A stretch of 64,000 nt of DNA from Lithospermum erythrorhizon (Eukaryota; Streptophyta; Magnoliopsida; Boraginales; Boraginaceae), in NCBI GenBank assembly GCA_019722365.1, contig JADFUC010000374.1, forward strand, positions 413,317-477,316. Direction: 5' to 3'. Below, one piece after another: positions 1-10,817 of this stretch (position 1 is the stretch's first letter; the number at the start of each line of letters is the position of its first letter). The notes beneath the pieces are model-generated. The model saw nothing but the letters and a program-made list of their open reading frames with translations, made no database searches and was not told where the DNA came from. Made by a program: the position numbers and the translations under genes.

Positions 1-295
1 TTTCTATCTAGATGACTTGTATAAATGGACACGTCCCATATATCGAATAATTGCAAGTTTTCATCTCTACTTTATTCTTATATATAATCTCTACTTTTAT
101 TCTTATATATAGAGTCCCAACTTCATTAAAGAAAGTGGATCAATTAGAAGAAAAAGAATTAAAGGCTTTATATATATGTATATATATACAAAGCTTAGTC
201 AACATTATTTTCAAATTACTTAACCAAAGTAGACACCTTCTTCCTTTCTCTTCAAAGGCAATGGGTTCTACACCATCTCAATATTTACACACAAT

Positions 296-470
296 GGATG
301 ACACATTTACATATCACCGATTTACATACTTACACACGCCGGATGACACATTTACATATCACCGTGACATATTTACACACCGTCGGATGACACATTTACA
401 TATCACCGACGACATATTTATTAATGGATGACACATTTACATATCAACGTGACGATTACACACAATGGAT
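296..470. repeat. Short tandem array, ~44-bp unit, four copies
   Basis: The phrase GGATGACACATTTACATATC recurs at 296, 341, 385 and 426, giving spacings of 45, 44 and 41 bases, with a weaker derivative near 495. An open frame runs through it only because the repeat happens to lack stops, and its peptide merely repeats the unit. There is no conserved-repeat and unique-spacer pattern, so it is not a CRISPR. Bases 471-873 hold no gene that I can recognise. Confidence 0.7.
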
Positions 471-873
471 TTAATAATATTTAAATATCGTCGGATGACA
501 TATTTAAATCACCATCGGTACACTTGACACATTTCAACACCCGAGTATACAATATTCATAGGCTATCGGTTGTCACCACCGGTTTAAAAGTAACATCGTC
601 ATAACAAAGATATCCACAGCTACCTGACAGTCGTTCACATATCGTATTTATTTTTCCTTTAGGCGCCGGATGCACCCGGGCCTCCTCGCTTGTTCTAACT
701 TAGGCATCGAGACTTTCCGCATACTCGTTGGGTTTTTTGCAGGTTGTCGCTGGAAACGCAGCCGAAGTTGAAGAAGACCCGTAGTCTTCTACATCGCATT
801 GACCGACGTATAGGCAATCGTGAGGACTTTGGTCACGAGGTAAATATACCACTGCTTTTTTGCCCTCAACAGT

Positions 874-923
874 GGGATGTATGAATTGGTGTTTATCACG
901 AATAAATTCATACTAGATTCTAA
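874..923 (+). repeat. Fragment of a copia LTR 3' end
   Basis: About 50 bases match the last ~50 bases of the copia LTRs found at 46217-47182 and, reversed, at 2522-3466. The fragment contains the inverted repeat GTATGAATT / AATTCATAC at 879-887 and 905-913. It abuts the broken end of the gypsy reverse transcriptase just after its YVDDI codons, so an LTR once ended here. The rest of that LTR is missing to the left. Confidence 0.6.
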
Positions 924-1510
924 ATAATATCATCAACATATATCTCCATGTTTCTCCCTATCTGATTAACAAAGATTGTGTTTACCATTCTTTGATAGGT
1001 TGCCCCTGCGTTTTTCAAGCCGAAAGGCATCACTTTCCAGCAAAATAGGCCATACTCAGTGAAGAAGGCTGTTTTTTCTTCATCCTCGGGAAGCATGCGC
1101 ACCTGGTGGTAGCCTCTGGATGCATCCATAAAGTCGAAGACTTCATGTCCCGCACTCCCATCCACTAATCTTCCTAGGCATGGTAACGGGTAGAAATCTT
1201 TTGGACAAGCTTTATTGAGGCTCGTGAAGTCAGTACACATTCTCCATTTACCATTAGACTTCTTCACCAATACTACATTCGCAATCCATTCCGGAAATTG
1301 AAGCTCACGAATGGCCCTGGCTTTAACAACAGAAGTTTCACCTTTCTATGTATAGCCATGTTTTTTCATCACCGGTTAGTTCGCCTTCCTCTCGCTTGGA
1401 TAGCACATATACTCCAGTTAACATGCAGACGATGAATCGCTACCTCGATCTCGTGACTGCATATCCTCGGGGCCCCATGCGAACACATCCTCAAACTCCC
1501 TGATAAGTGA
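924..1510 (-). pseudogene. Reverse transcriptase fragment (Ty3/gypsy)
   Basis: A 116-codon open stretch (920-1270) includes motifs KSNGKWRMCTDFTSLN, DFMDASRGYHQVRM, MPFGLKNAGATYQRM and the catalytic YVDDI, where it ends. Upstream, in shifted frames to about 1510, remnants such as EFEDVFAWGPEDM and ELQFPEWIANVV show the usual N-terminal part of a Tat pol RT. In a live element this enzyme copies element RNA to DNA in virus-like particles. Thumb, RNase H and integrase are missing, and frame breaks lie between 1270 and 1510, so it is dead. Confidence 0.9.
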
Positions 1511-1769
1511 GATCATTGTGGACATCACCCAACATCGTCCCAACCTTGAATGTTCGCTCAACATTCGTAGGTTTGAAAGAGATTTCGGCCCACTTTCACG
1601 CGGTACCGGTCGCTTTCATTCTCTCTTTGGCGAAGTTATCTTCTTCTTTTCTCACCGCTCGGATCTCAAGGTGACCTTCCCGACAGCCGCTTTCTTCGAT
1701 CCGCTACGTTGGTTTATTCACTGGTGGGACTGAGGCTTGATAACAAACTGCGTTCTCTCTCGATTTCCA

Positions 1770-2210
1770 CATATCTTCCTTATGCACCCCAAGTAGCTGG
1801 GGAATTTCATCTTCGAGACGCAGGGGAGATAATAAATACAAGCAACGCCAATGTAGGCCTACCTATTAAGTAGTTATACGAGGGATTGTCTATAACAACC
1901 ACCGTAAACTGGGTCTTAATGGTCTTAGTCCGATCAATTGTATTCCCACCGTGAAATCAAGCCAATGCCTATCGATAGACGACATACCTATAAACCCTCA
2001 CAACGGGTAATGATGGTCAGCATTGCCACGCGAGGCAAATTGGGTTTGTCAAACGCCTGAGATTAAAATAACCGCTGAGCTCCCCGTATCAACAAGCATC
2101 CATTCTACTATAAAACGGGATATAAGTGGGGCTATGACGACTGGGTCATCATGTGGAAGCTCTATCCCCGTTAGCTCGCTGTCGAAAAACAAGATGTCTA
2201 TCAGGAGTAA
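1770..2210 (-). pseudogene. Retropepsin-like protease remnant
   Basis: Read on the minus strand, the catalytic-type motif LVDTGSSA lies at about 2072-2096. Further downstream the phrase NYLIGRPTL lies at about 1850-1877, which matches the ILGRP flap-side region of Tat proteases. The blocks are in different frames, so indels have broken the gene. The position between gag and RT is the expected one. Function in the family: aspartic protease that cleaves the Gag-Pol polyprotein. Confidence 0.7.
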
Positions 2211-2521
2211 TCGCTACCCGGTGCTATAAACCGGCCTCCCGGAGAAGTTTTTCGCGACCATGTGAGTCTCCTCCTCCCGCTATTCCCCCGGAAATTGTAT
2301 CAATTCGGCCCGTGGCTCGTGGAGGAGAGACTTGTTTTTCTCAGCTCGATGCTCCTTTCGTGCACGGGCGACTATAACGCACTCCATGTTGCCTTTGGCC
2401 TATCATGGCCCACAAACTCCTTCAAATACCCCTCGCTTGATTAACTTCTCTATCTCTGCTTTCAAGATTCCTAATCTCTTGTGTCATGGTCGCCCCCGTG
2501 GTATTCGCATTATAATCTTTT

Positions 2522-3466
2522 TCATAGAATCTAGTATGAATTTCATTTGTGATAAACACCAAATTCATACATCCCGGATCCCTTCAAATGATATAAATTA
2601 ATCTAAAACACATAAATTACAATTATGAATAAAAAAGTTCTTACAGATGCCAGCGGAAGTCTATCTCCAAATCTTTCACGAAGCCTCCTTTTCAATTCCA
2701 TCATCGAGCACTTCAAATGTAAATGCCTAGTTGTCCACACCGTGAGAGGTCAATCCTACATTTGTGTTTGCTAGAACATGGATTGATTTGATGAAAATCA
2801 AGAGGAAGAATTTTCAATTCTTCCTTGATATTTCCGCCATACGGCAGGAAAACGAGGAGGCTTTTTTTTTTTCATTTCATGAAAAACTTGTGATGAAAAC
2901 CTAATAAGCTTAGCTTATATAGGTCAAACCTAAAAGCCCAACCGAATAGCTTAATGAGCCGACCCGTTAAATTTAATTAAACCGTTAAGTAAAATCAAAC
3001 ACTAACAAGTTGTTAATAGTAATCCAATAAGTTTAATTCAACTATCGAATTAATTCAATTGACTAATTAATTAATTGAGTTCATCCAATTCTATTTTACA
3101 TTATCAATGTAATTCCTAATCGAGAATATTCTGCTGATTGGCAATCAACTCTCAATTTAACAAATGAAGTTTAATTTCATGCAAATATAATTCAACGCAT
3201 CAGATGCGCGATCTTCTGTGCTCGATATTAGTGTTGTATAATAATAAATAATCGACCAATTACTATTATTATAATTATTAATGAGTAAGATCTAGCAATC
3301 GCTCATAACCCCTTAAATTATCATGAGAACCCACACTAGTAATATACAATTACTAAGGTGAACACTAAGTTCCAAAGAATCACATTTAACCAACCCTCAG
3401 AATGAATCGGATACACAATTGTCGCAACGGCATAATAAAAGGAATCAATTTTCATCGATTTCAACA
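2522..3466 (-). mobile_element. Solo copia LTR with 5-bp target duplication
   Basis: On the minus strand the block starts TGTTGAAATCG at 3466 and ends with the family's LTR 3' end near 2522. It aligns by eye along its length with the LTR at 46217-47182 and with copies near 57.3-58.2 and 58.2-61.5 kb. CTTTT stands on both sides (2517-2521 and 3467-3471), as a copia integrase target duplication would. Gag coding similarity resumes on both sides, so this is an insertion into the gypsy element. No internal region remains, so it is a solo LTR made by LTR-LTR recombination (inference). Confidence 0.8.
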
Positions 3467-3804
3467 CTTTTATCCCTCTTCGCCATTGGTCCGCAGCGCT
3501 CGGGTTTCGCACGAGGCTTTAGTTTGTAATTTCAAGCGAAGATCTCGCCACCTAAACCCTCAAAGGCATTCCGCTATAATCCCGCCGGCTTCTCGGCTTT
3601 GATTGAGAATCGCTCTCCCTCGGAGGCGGTGGTGGGGAGTGGGCTCGCTTTCGCGAGCTTTTCCCCGTCTCAGATCTCCCATACTGGAGCTTTCCTTGGT
3701 GACCTCGTCATTCCTTCTTGGAGTAGTGTCTCCCCGAGATTAAAGACCTTCTGCCTCGAATTCTCTTTAGGTATTCTAACCTCGATGTGTTGTTAATCCC
3801 TCCG

Positions 3805-4330
3805 TTAACGATCTTTCGAGAGTGGCATTTTTAGCAATAACGCCTTTTTAAGTTTGCCGTATGATAGGCCATTAAAGAACGCCATATAAGCGACCTTGTC
3901 GTCCACTGCTGGAATACCCAGCAGGAGGTCGTTATATCGTTTATAGTAACTCCTCAATGACTCATTGAGGTCTTGTTTGATATCCATCAAGATTCGCTCA
4001 TCTTGCATGGACTGAATGGTCGTTCCGAACTTGGCAACAAATGCGTCCGCTGTCTCTTGATATGAGTCAAGCGACTTCAATGGTAACTCCTGCATTTCAA
4101 TCAAGCAGCCTTACCAATTAGGCCGCTTTTGGGAACGCATTCTCGCACATACATCGATTATTGGAAGTAATTGTCATATGAGCAATAAACCCCTTCAAAT
4201 GTTTTAATGGGTCGCCATTCCCATCGAAGAGATTAAACTGCGGGAGTTTAAACCCAGCCGGTAATGCGACGCTATCCAACCTATCGGAGAAAGGCATCTT
4301 CGCTATCAGGGTCAATGACGCTGAACTTGT
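3805..4330 (-). pseudogene. Gag fragment (Tat-type gypsy)
   Basis: Two adjacent open stretches on the minus strand carry gag sequence: 4118-4315, with LPAGFKLPQFNLFDGNGDP and KHLKGFIAHMT, then 3805-4104, with SLDSYQETADAFVAKFG and NESLRSYYKRYNDLLLGIP. The second aligns by eye over its whole length with the gag at 14712-15059 on the other strand. A frame break separates them near 4110. More gag, including the linker AEIEKLIKRG at about 2430-2460, continues beyond the solo LTR at 2522-3466. Gag forms the virus-like particle; this copy cannot make one. Confidence 0.85.
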
Positions 4331-5130
4331 GTGACGACGAGGCCATCATCCTTTCGCATCATTAGAGTTGTCGCCGCAACGCCACACAGCCAGGTCGACT
4401 CTGAGCTGCGTGACCTCGAAGGTGCCGCGGGACTTATGTTTGCCTCTCATGACGCTGAGGTACTATGAACCTCATCTTGTGGACTTGATAAAGATTGGTC
4501 TCGATCCTCACTTTCATGTGAGCATTGTGTCTCACGGTGGGATCGGGCTTGTAACTGACGTCATACGCTGCTCCTCTACGCTGCCCTTTCCTCGCGAAGT
4601 CGTTGTTGGAATGTAGCTTCAACTCGGGAAAATGGCGATGTCAAGCACGGCCGGTGAAATTAAAGATTAGGCTCATGTCATTGCCGAGACATATTTGTTC
4701 GACGGGATATGTTTGTCCCTACGTAAGGCGGCAAATGATGCAACCGATTTTCGTGAGTTTGTCGTTCGCCGAGGGAATAGCTTCATTGAGAATCAGGCTT
4801 CACTATCTCGACCTTCGAATATTTTAGTATTTCTAAGTCAAAACGGTTCATGGAGGTAATCCCAAGATACCGCTTCGCCACACAGGTCGCGCGAGAGTGC
4901 AAATGGTCCGTCGTTATACCCGAAAGTATGGACACTCGCCGACTACGTATTAATTCGATAATCGCTTAAAACGAAGTGGGATGCTTAAAGTCGTATAAAT
5001 ACGAAGCTACTCCTTAACGGTCAATCGCCGGTATATTTAAGGTAATCTCGAAAATCTCAACCTTAGAATGAATCACATGTGTCCTCTAGCTATATCCGAA
5101 ATTGGCCTTACATCACCTCTCTGAAGAAGA
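4331..5130. other. No recognisable gene; gag N-terminal decay, then SR-gene upstream region
   Basis: Minus-strand frames near 4434-4622 may be decayed gag N-terminus, but I cannot confirm motifs. From about 4850 onward nothing is recognised. The stretch ends close to the presumed 5' leader of the SR gene, so its promoter should lie here, directly against transposon debris. I see no convincing TATA box to annotate. Confidence 0.4.
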
Positions 5131-5138
5131 ACTGAAAG

Positions 5139-6024
5139 GTACAACCCCTTATTGCATTCACATCTCAGGTACAACCCCTTATTGCTCTACATTTCTCATT
5201 TATTCAGTTTAATTCAAACAATTTAGCACCCTTATTAAATATTCGGTTTTATAAATTATGTCCCAAAATTCATGTCCACTTTCTTTTAAATCTTGTTGGT
5301 TTTTGGATTTTTAGACTTATTTGTACTCAAATTGAATTGGGTTTTTGTTAATTTTGTTGATTTTACCTTAAAGTAGAGTTCTTTATTTGATAAGTGAAAT
5401 GAATAAGTAATAATGAATTAGTATAAGAGCTTAGCTTAGTATTAGTTCAAGATTTTGATGTGTTTATGAAGTGGCTACGGTCTCTTCGTATTACACCAGC
5501 CGTTTAATTGTGTGAAGGTGTAAACTTTAGTTCACCAAATTGTTATTACTAGTAAAAAATGTTCTTTATAAAATTCTAGTTTTAGTTAAGCATTTGGTGA
5601 TTGTAAGGTTTTGATGTGTTTATGAAGTGCATCCGGTCTTTTCGTATTACACGAGCCGTTTAATTGTTTGAAGGTGTAGAATTTAGTTAACCAATTAAAA
5701 ATTGGTTCTTTATATAATTCCAGTTTTAGTTAAGAAGTTGGTGATTGTAATGTTTTGATGTGTTTATGAAGGGGCTCCGGTCTTTTCGTATTACACGAGC
5801 CATTTGATTGTGCGAAGGTGTAAACTTTAGTTAACCAATATTGTGATTAACTAATAAAATTTGTTCTTAGTATAATTCCAGTTTTAGTTAAGCATTTGGT
5901 GATTGTAATGTTTTGCTGTATCTATGAAGTTGTCTCGGGTCTTTTTTGTTGTAATGGTGAGGTTATGTATAGATAATTGTATGGTATTGGTCAAACATGA
6001 TGTATTTAGTTATTTTGCTTGCAG
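5139..6024 (+). other. Probable 5' leader intron of the SR gene
   Basis: A good 3' splice site (TTTTGCTTGCAG, ending 6024) lies 38 bases before the ATG at 6063. A plausible donor, GAAAG/GTACAA, lies at 5138/5139, and a near-duplicate of the donor context recurs about 30 bases later. The interval is T-rich and holds a tandem array. Leader introns are common in plant SR genes, but the donor here is an inference that needs RNA evidence. Confidence 0.45.
5453..5955 (+). repeat. ~155-bp tandem array (three copies plus a partial)
   Basis: Units begin at 5453, 5609 and 5753, with a partial fourth at 5911, giving spacings of 156, 144 and 158. Each unit opens with TTTTGATGTGTTTATGAAG and then carries CGGTCTTTTCGTATTACACG, a GAAGGTGTAAACTTTAGTT block and a TTTTAGTTAAGCATTTGGTG block. 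The array sits just before the acceptor that leads into the first coding exon. Unit divergence is modest. Confidence 0.85.
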
Positions 6025-6062
6025 GGATTAGCTAAAGCTGTTAAGGAACCAGTTTTGTTGAA

Positions 6063-8783
6063 ATGAGGGCTATTTTCTGTGGTAATTTTGAATATGAGTC
6101 GGACCTGGAAAGGCTTTTCAGGAAGTATGGGAAAGTAGCGTGACGTGCATTTTCTTTGATTGTTTTATTGGGTTTAATCATTTAATGTTGTAGGAGAATT
6201 GGTTGGCTGAGTTTTTTCCATCTCTTTTTGTAAGGTATAGTAAAGGGGATTGAAATTGTGTGTTTGGGCTAATCAATTCCGAGGCTGTGTTGCTAAGCCC
6301 TCGCAGAAAAACATTGGGCTTTATAGGCAAGCATTTTCTTAAGGGGGTTTGCTAATAACTATTTTCTGAGATTAAATAACCATAAGGGACCCTCACTAGT
6401 CACTACCACCAGAAAAAGTAATATCAAAAGAAAAAGAATTGATAATGGCATTCAACTGATCACTTGTGTTAAACTAAATCCAAAGAGTAGTAAAATTAGC
6501 TTTCTAATGAGTTTTGTTGGAGTTGTTGTTTCAGGACATCTTATATAACAAAATGCTTGACCTAAGCGTCAGAGTACAAGTTTTGAGGTTTCACTTTCCA
6601 CACCTAGATTTGCTAGTCTTTAATTAGATTTTCGTAAGTTGAAGTTGATTCTGTGCACACACTGGTAAATCGATACAGATGGAGCATATGTAATTTGAAC
6701 AACAAATTATGTTGTTGGTGTCGTGTAATTTCTGGAGAAGGCACGTAAAAATGCTTGACTTTCATTTGATATGATGCATTTTCCATTGGAGAAAATGCGA
6801 CCATTGGATTAGTTTCTGACATCTTGCTTATTGTTAACCATAAATATTTGGAGTTTGGTCTTTTGGGTACCTTAAAATTTTGGACCCGTGTGATTAGACT
6901 TGATAGGTATAAGAGGAAAGGGCCTTTATTTTTTGTTGATTTTTAAATTCTAGTGTTCTCTGGAGTAACATCTTGATAATATACATACTTTTTCCTCGAT
7001 ACATTTGGGTTGTGAGATATGATTTATGTATTATATATAAAGTAATTACATATTGTAGATAACAAAGAATTTATATAAATGGACCACTCATCATATCCGC
7101 ATATATTGATATATACAAGCAAATATTATGGAGGCAGAGGATTTGCTTCAAGCACTATGTGTCTCACTTCTTCAGATGACAGTTTTAATCAGTATAATCT
7201 CCATTTCCTTGTGACAATATCATGGATGGAAGACTTGTTGCGTCTTTGGAAAGTAGCAATGTATATCCAAAAATTTGTTTTCAGTGTTCTACCCCAGCAC
7301 TTAGCTAATTCTTTAGCGCAGGCTTACATTGCAATGTCTAGTCGATCTTTGGCTGATGGATGAGCATCTGCATTCCATTTACTGGCTGTGGAAAGCACGC
7401 TTCTAATTCCCTAGAAGAGTCCACCGACTTGTCTTGGCACACATTTTCCTCGGTCGTTATTATCTTTCATTCTTCATGAATTTCGCACAACCTTCATAGT
7501 CAGACTTGTTACAATTGCCGACTTTGAAGCCGAGGCAGTCTAAAACAGAGATGGCACTCCCTTTCCACTATCTAATCATGAGACATCCACACACAGACTA
7601 CTTCCTAGACCTCATTTTAGTTCAGCTCAAGGTCTGCAACTGATTCAACAGTCATTAGTATATCTAGAATTCAATGCCTGTCCTGTCCTGTTCTGTATGG
7701 TGAGTTGTACATTATCTGCACGTTTACGTGATGGGGGTAAATTCTGCGTGAGTAGTTTCATTTTTGGGAAGGCTGACCCTTTTTTTCTAAAATTTATCTA
7801 ACTCTTAGTGATTTGGTGTTTGGGAGGATGAGATGCAGAGGATGCACCGAGACTGGACCGATTTGAATTTACAGAACGGGCCGCAGGCTTCAGGTTGAAA
7901 TTTCTGGACAAAGGTGCTAAAAAAACTTCATTCATAGCTGATCTTGTCTCCTAGACCTGTGACTAGTTTTTAATATACAGTCTTTTATATCACAATTTTC
8001 AGCAAGAACGTGGTAGCAGCCGGAGGCTTGAGAGCTCAAGAAAACCTCCTTCTAACTCAAAGCCCTCCAAAACCCTGTTTGTTATCAATTTCGACCCATA
8101 TAATACTAAAACAAGGGATTTAGAGAGGCACTTCGATCCTTATGGGAAAATTCTCAACATAAGGATCAGGAGGAATTTTGGATTTATTCAATACGAGTCG
8201 CAGGATGAGGCTACTAAAGCCTTGGAGGCTACAAATTTGAGGTATTTTCAACTTCAGTTGCATTTTCAGTACCTTGTTTAATTACTAGTTGAGGAAATAT
8301 ATTATGTTCTTTTGTTGGCCCTTCCTTTTTTCACTTTTGGATAGCAAATTGATGGATCGGGTTATTTCTGTGGAGTATGCTATGAAAGATGACGATGACA
8401 AGAAACCCAGTTATGGCATGGATAGGGAACGTGATAGGTCACCTAGAAGAGAGCATGACCGTGGCCGTTCTCCTAGCCCATATGCGTTGAGTCCTGGTGA
8501 GTATAGACGCAGTAGAAGCCCCGATGACAGACGTGAAGTGGACAGGTACGGTGGAGACGAGAGCCCTGCACCCGAACGATCTGTCAGGTATGTATCCGTC
8601 TTCAAGCCTTCATTTGTTTTGTGCACGTTCGGCTGATCGATTAATTCATCGCAAAGGCCTTCATTTGTTTTGTGCACGTTCGACTGATCGATTAGTTCAT
8701 CGCAAACTGCTAAAATCGGTGCACGTTTGATGTACTTTTTTTGCAGTCGTTCGCCTCCAGCACGCAGAAGATCAAGATCTTGA
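6063..8783 (+). CDS. SR splicing factor, plant RS31/RS40/RS41-like (5' half damaged)
   Basis: This gene encodes a plant-specific RS-subfamily SR protein, a nuclear pre-mRNA splicing regulator with two RRMs and an RS tail. Coding exons: about 6063-6150 (start [15 protein letters not shown]1 RNP2), about 7816-7912 (decayed second half of RRM1, DERDAEDA still legible across a frame shift), 8003-8241, 8345-8587 and 8747-8783. The last three join in perfect frame with GT-AG borders. They give RRM2 (RNP2 LFVINF, RNP1 RNFGFIQY), then [18 protein letters not shown], an RS-rich tail ([21 protein letters not shown]) and a final [11 protein letters not shown] stop. RRM1 lacks the few residues usual between FEY and DLERLF, has no recognisable RNP1, and meets a stop after KYGKVA. 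It is either a decaying paralogue or contains consensus errors. The long intron 6150-7815 is where this subfamily usually carries regulated poison splicing. Subfamily assignment is secure; the exact orthologue is not. Confidence 0.85.
8607..8708 (+). repeat. 51-bp tandem duplication in the last intron of the SR gene
   Basis: Two nearly identical 51-base units start at 8607 and 8658, each beginning CCTTCATTTGTTTTGTGCAC and ending in CATCGCAAA. They fill most of the 159-base final intron (8588-8746). The two units differ at only a few positions, so the duplication is recent relative to nearby decay. Confidence 0.8.
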
Positions 8784-9239
8784 AGATGATGATGCATGGT
8801 CTTTTAAAGAGCTTTAAAATTTCGAACTGTTTATTTACAATTTTGAAGTGATTAGAACTTAGTGTTGTTACTTCAAGCCTACATTTGTTTGTTGAACTCT
8901 GAAGTGGTACTATTTTATTTATAATCCATTTTACTGATACAATAGAATACATCAAATGACTCGTTATATTATCTATTCTTCTTATACATCGTGGTCAGAT
9001 TTCTAAGGCTTGGTTCGCCTTTAAACTTCTTCCTTGTTATCTTAAAAAGTAGCCAAGCTTCCCAAATTTATCCTATTTAGATTTTATTTCTTTAAAAATA
9101 TTGAAACATATTAATATCAGTATATTAATTAGACTACCATTCAGACTAACAAGCTTCGATTAACTTAACATTGGATTGACCTCATAAAAAAATGCATTAT
9201 CACTATCCAATAATATGTTATCGTTAATGATTAGACCGT

Positions 9240-9720
9240 AGTTTATTTAAATCTTTATGCGGGTTTAGATATGACTTCAAAGCGATACGAATCTAATATT
9301 ATTCAATATTCGAGTCTTCAATTCGAATATTCCTATATCGAATCTTCAATGTTATCGAATAAAAATCGAACTCGAATCCTATGGTCATTCAATAAATGGA
9401 CGCGCACACGTAATGTATTTATACCTTAGATTTGAAATTTTTCAATATGCTCATTTAGAATTCCGAATCGACATTCGATTCGAATTCAATACTCAGATAG
9501 ATATTTTATTAATTTTATATTAAAATATGTATATTTGAATTTATTTCGAATTAATATAAAATATGCATTTAATACCGAATCGATTCGAATATTGATAGAA
9601 TGGTATCGAATCGAATTCGAACTTTATTTTAGTATTCGAATCGAATACGAATACGAATTCGAACACTGTTGTAAAATATCAAATTTGAGAATATTCGATT
9701 CGAATTCGGTGATCCTGTAT
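9240..9720. repeat. AT-rich block dense in TTCGAAT palindromes
   Basis: Motifs such as TTCGAAT, ATTCGAAT, TCGAATTCGAA and CGAATCGATTCG recur many times. Both margins are rich in the motif and it is read on both strands, which suggests a degenerate hAT- or Mutator-type terminal region or a small inverted-repeat element. No transposase is visible. An open frame at 9535-9768 is a by-product of the repetition. The flanks, 8784-9239 and 9721-10817, hold no gene that I can recognise. Confidence 0.4.
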
Positions 9721-10817
9721 CCTTTATTCTTTTTGCCCTTTTCACCGAAACTCTTTTATATACTTTAGCTAGTGATAAGCTATCAATCAATAATCAGTCA
9801 TCAATAAAGTTAGTAAGACGACGACCTAATGTTGTATATGCGCATTCCAGCCGATTTTTAAGGCCTGATTGGTATTGTAGTGCGTAAGTATGTTTAAAAA
9901 TCATTAATTAATTTCAATTATCAATCAATAATCAATAACATATATGTCGCCGAATAGCGATTATGCTCTGCTCACACTATTAATTACTAAATTACCATTC
10001 TAAAAAATTAAAAGAAAAAAATTCAAAGTTCACGAGATATACTATAATAAGAATACTAATACTCCTATTAACTATCCAAAGACGTCTCACTACTATCTTC
10101 AACTTCGACTATATATAGTTTGAAAGCTTGTATTGTATAATACTATGAAAATTATATCAATGAAAATTACATTTCAAACTCTTTCCGCTGATATATTTTT
10201 ATAAGATATTATACAACACAAACAAATATATTTATGTCAAAGTTCAAGCATTAACAAAATTTAAAAAATGACAATCTTATGGGATTGAGGTAGTATTAAA
10301 CAATACCCTATTTATAAAATGTCCTTTTTAACTAATATTAATAATCAAATTTATCCTTTATGAATTCTCAAAATAAATATAGTAACAAAAACAACAAACT
10401 CAAATAATCGAGAACGTGAAAACAAAAGAGGCAAACAAACCTAAATAATTTGAATTTCCAAAGTAATCAAGTAACGCTCAAAGCAATCACCATGATAGAC
10501 TTCATATTTATAAATCGTATCATCGAGTCATCGATTATATATAATCCAATTTAATAAATTATATCAGACATTTCTTCAAAGTCTTGCATGATGCATGTAT
10601 CAACAATGAATGCTTAAAAAAATCGAGACTTTACTGTAGATATAATAAAATTGGAGAGTGAAAATGAGCTCAAGGGACATAACCAACAACTATGATTGTT
10701 CACTATGATTCCAATCAACATAGAAAACATACGAACTCCATTCATCCAAAAAATAATTGTCCAATTTAATAATTAAAAGCGAAGCAGTACGCATTCAACC
10801 ATTACCTAACTTTCTAC

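Larger units (their letters stand above)
924..4330 (-). mobile_element. Decayed Ty3/gypsy element, Tat/Ogre/Retand type
   Basis: Read on the minus strand from 4330 leftward, the order is gag, protease, reverse transcriptase, as in Ty3/gypsy elements. The gag and RT resemble those of the plus-strand element at 13694-24785 closely enough to place both in one clade, and the gag style is that of plant Tat elements (inference). The element is cut at its 3' side within RT at about 924. Its 5' LTR is not visible before the SR gene begins near 5.1 kb. A copia solo LTR at 2522-3466 interrupts gag. RNase H and integrase are absent. Confidence 0.8.

Noticed and set aside
51..431. 126-codon plus-strand ORF
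   Set aside because: It runs through AT-rich DNA and the 44-bp tandem array. The peptide simply repeats the unit, with no domain or splice context.
9535..9768. 77-codon ORF
   Set aside because: It is composed of the TTCGAAT repeat field (IRIEYEYEFE-type peptide), a low-complexity artefact.
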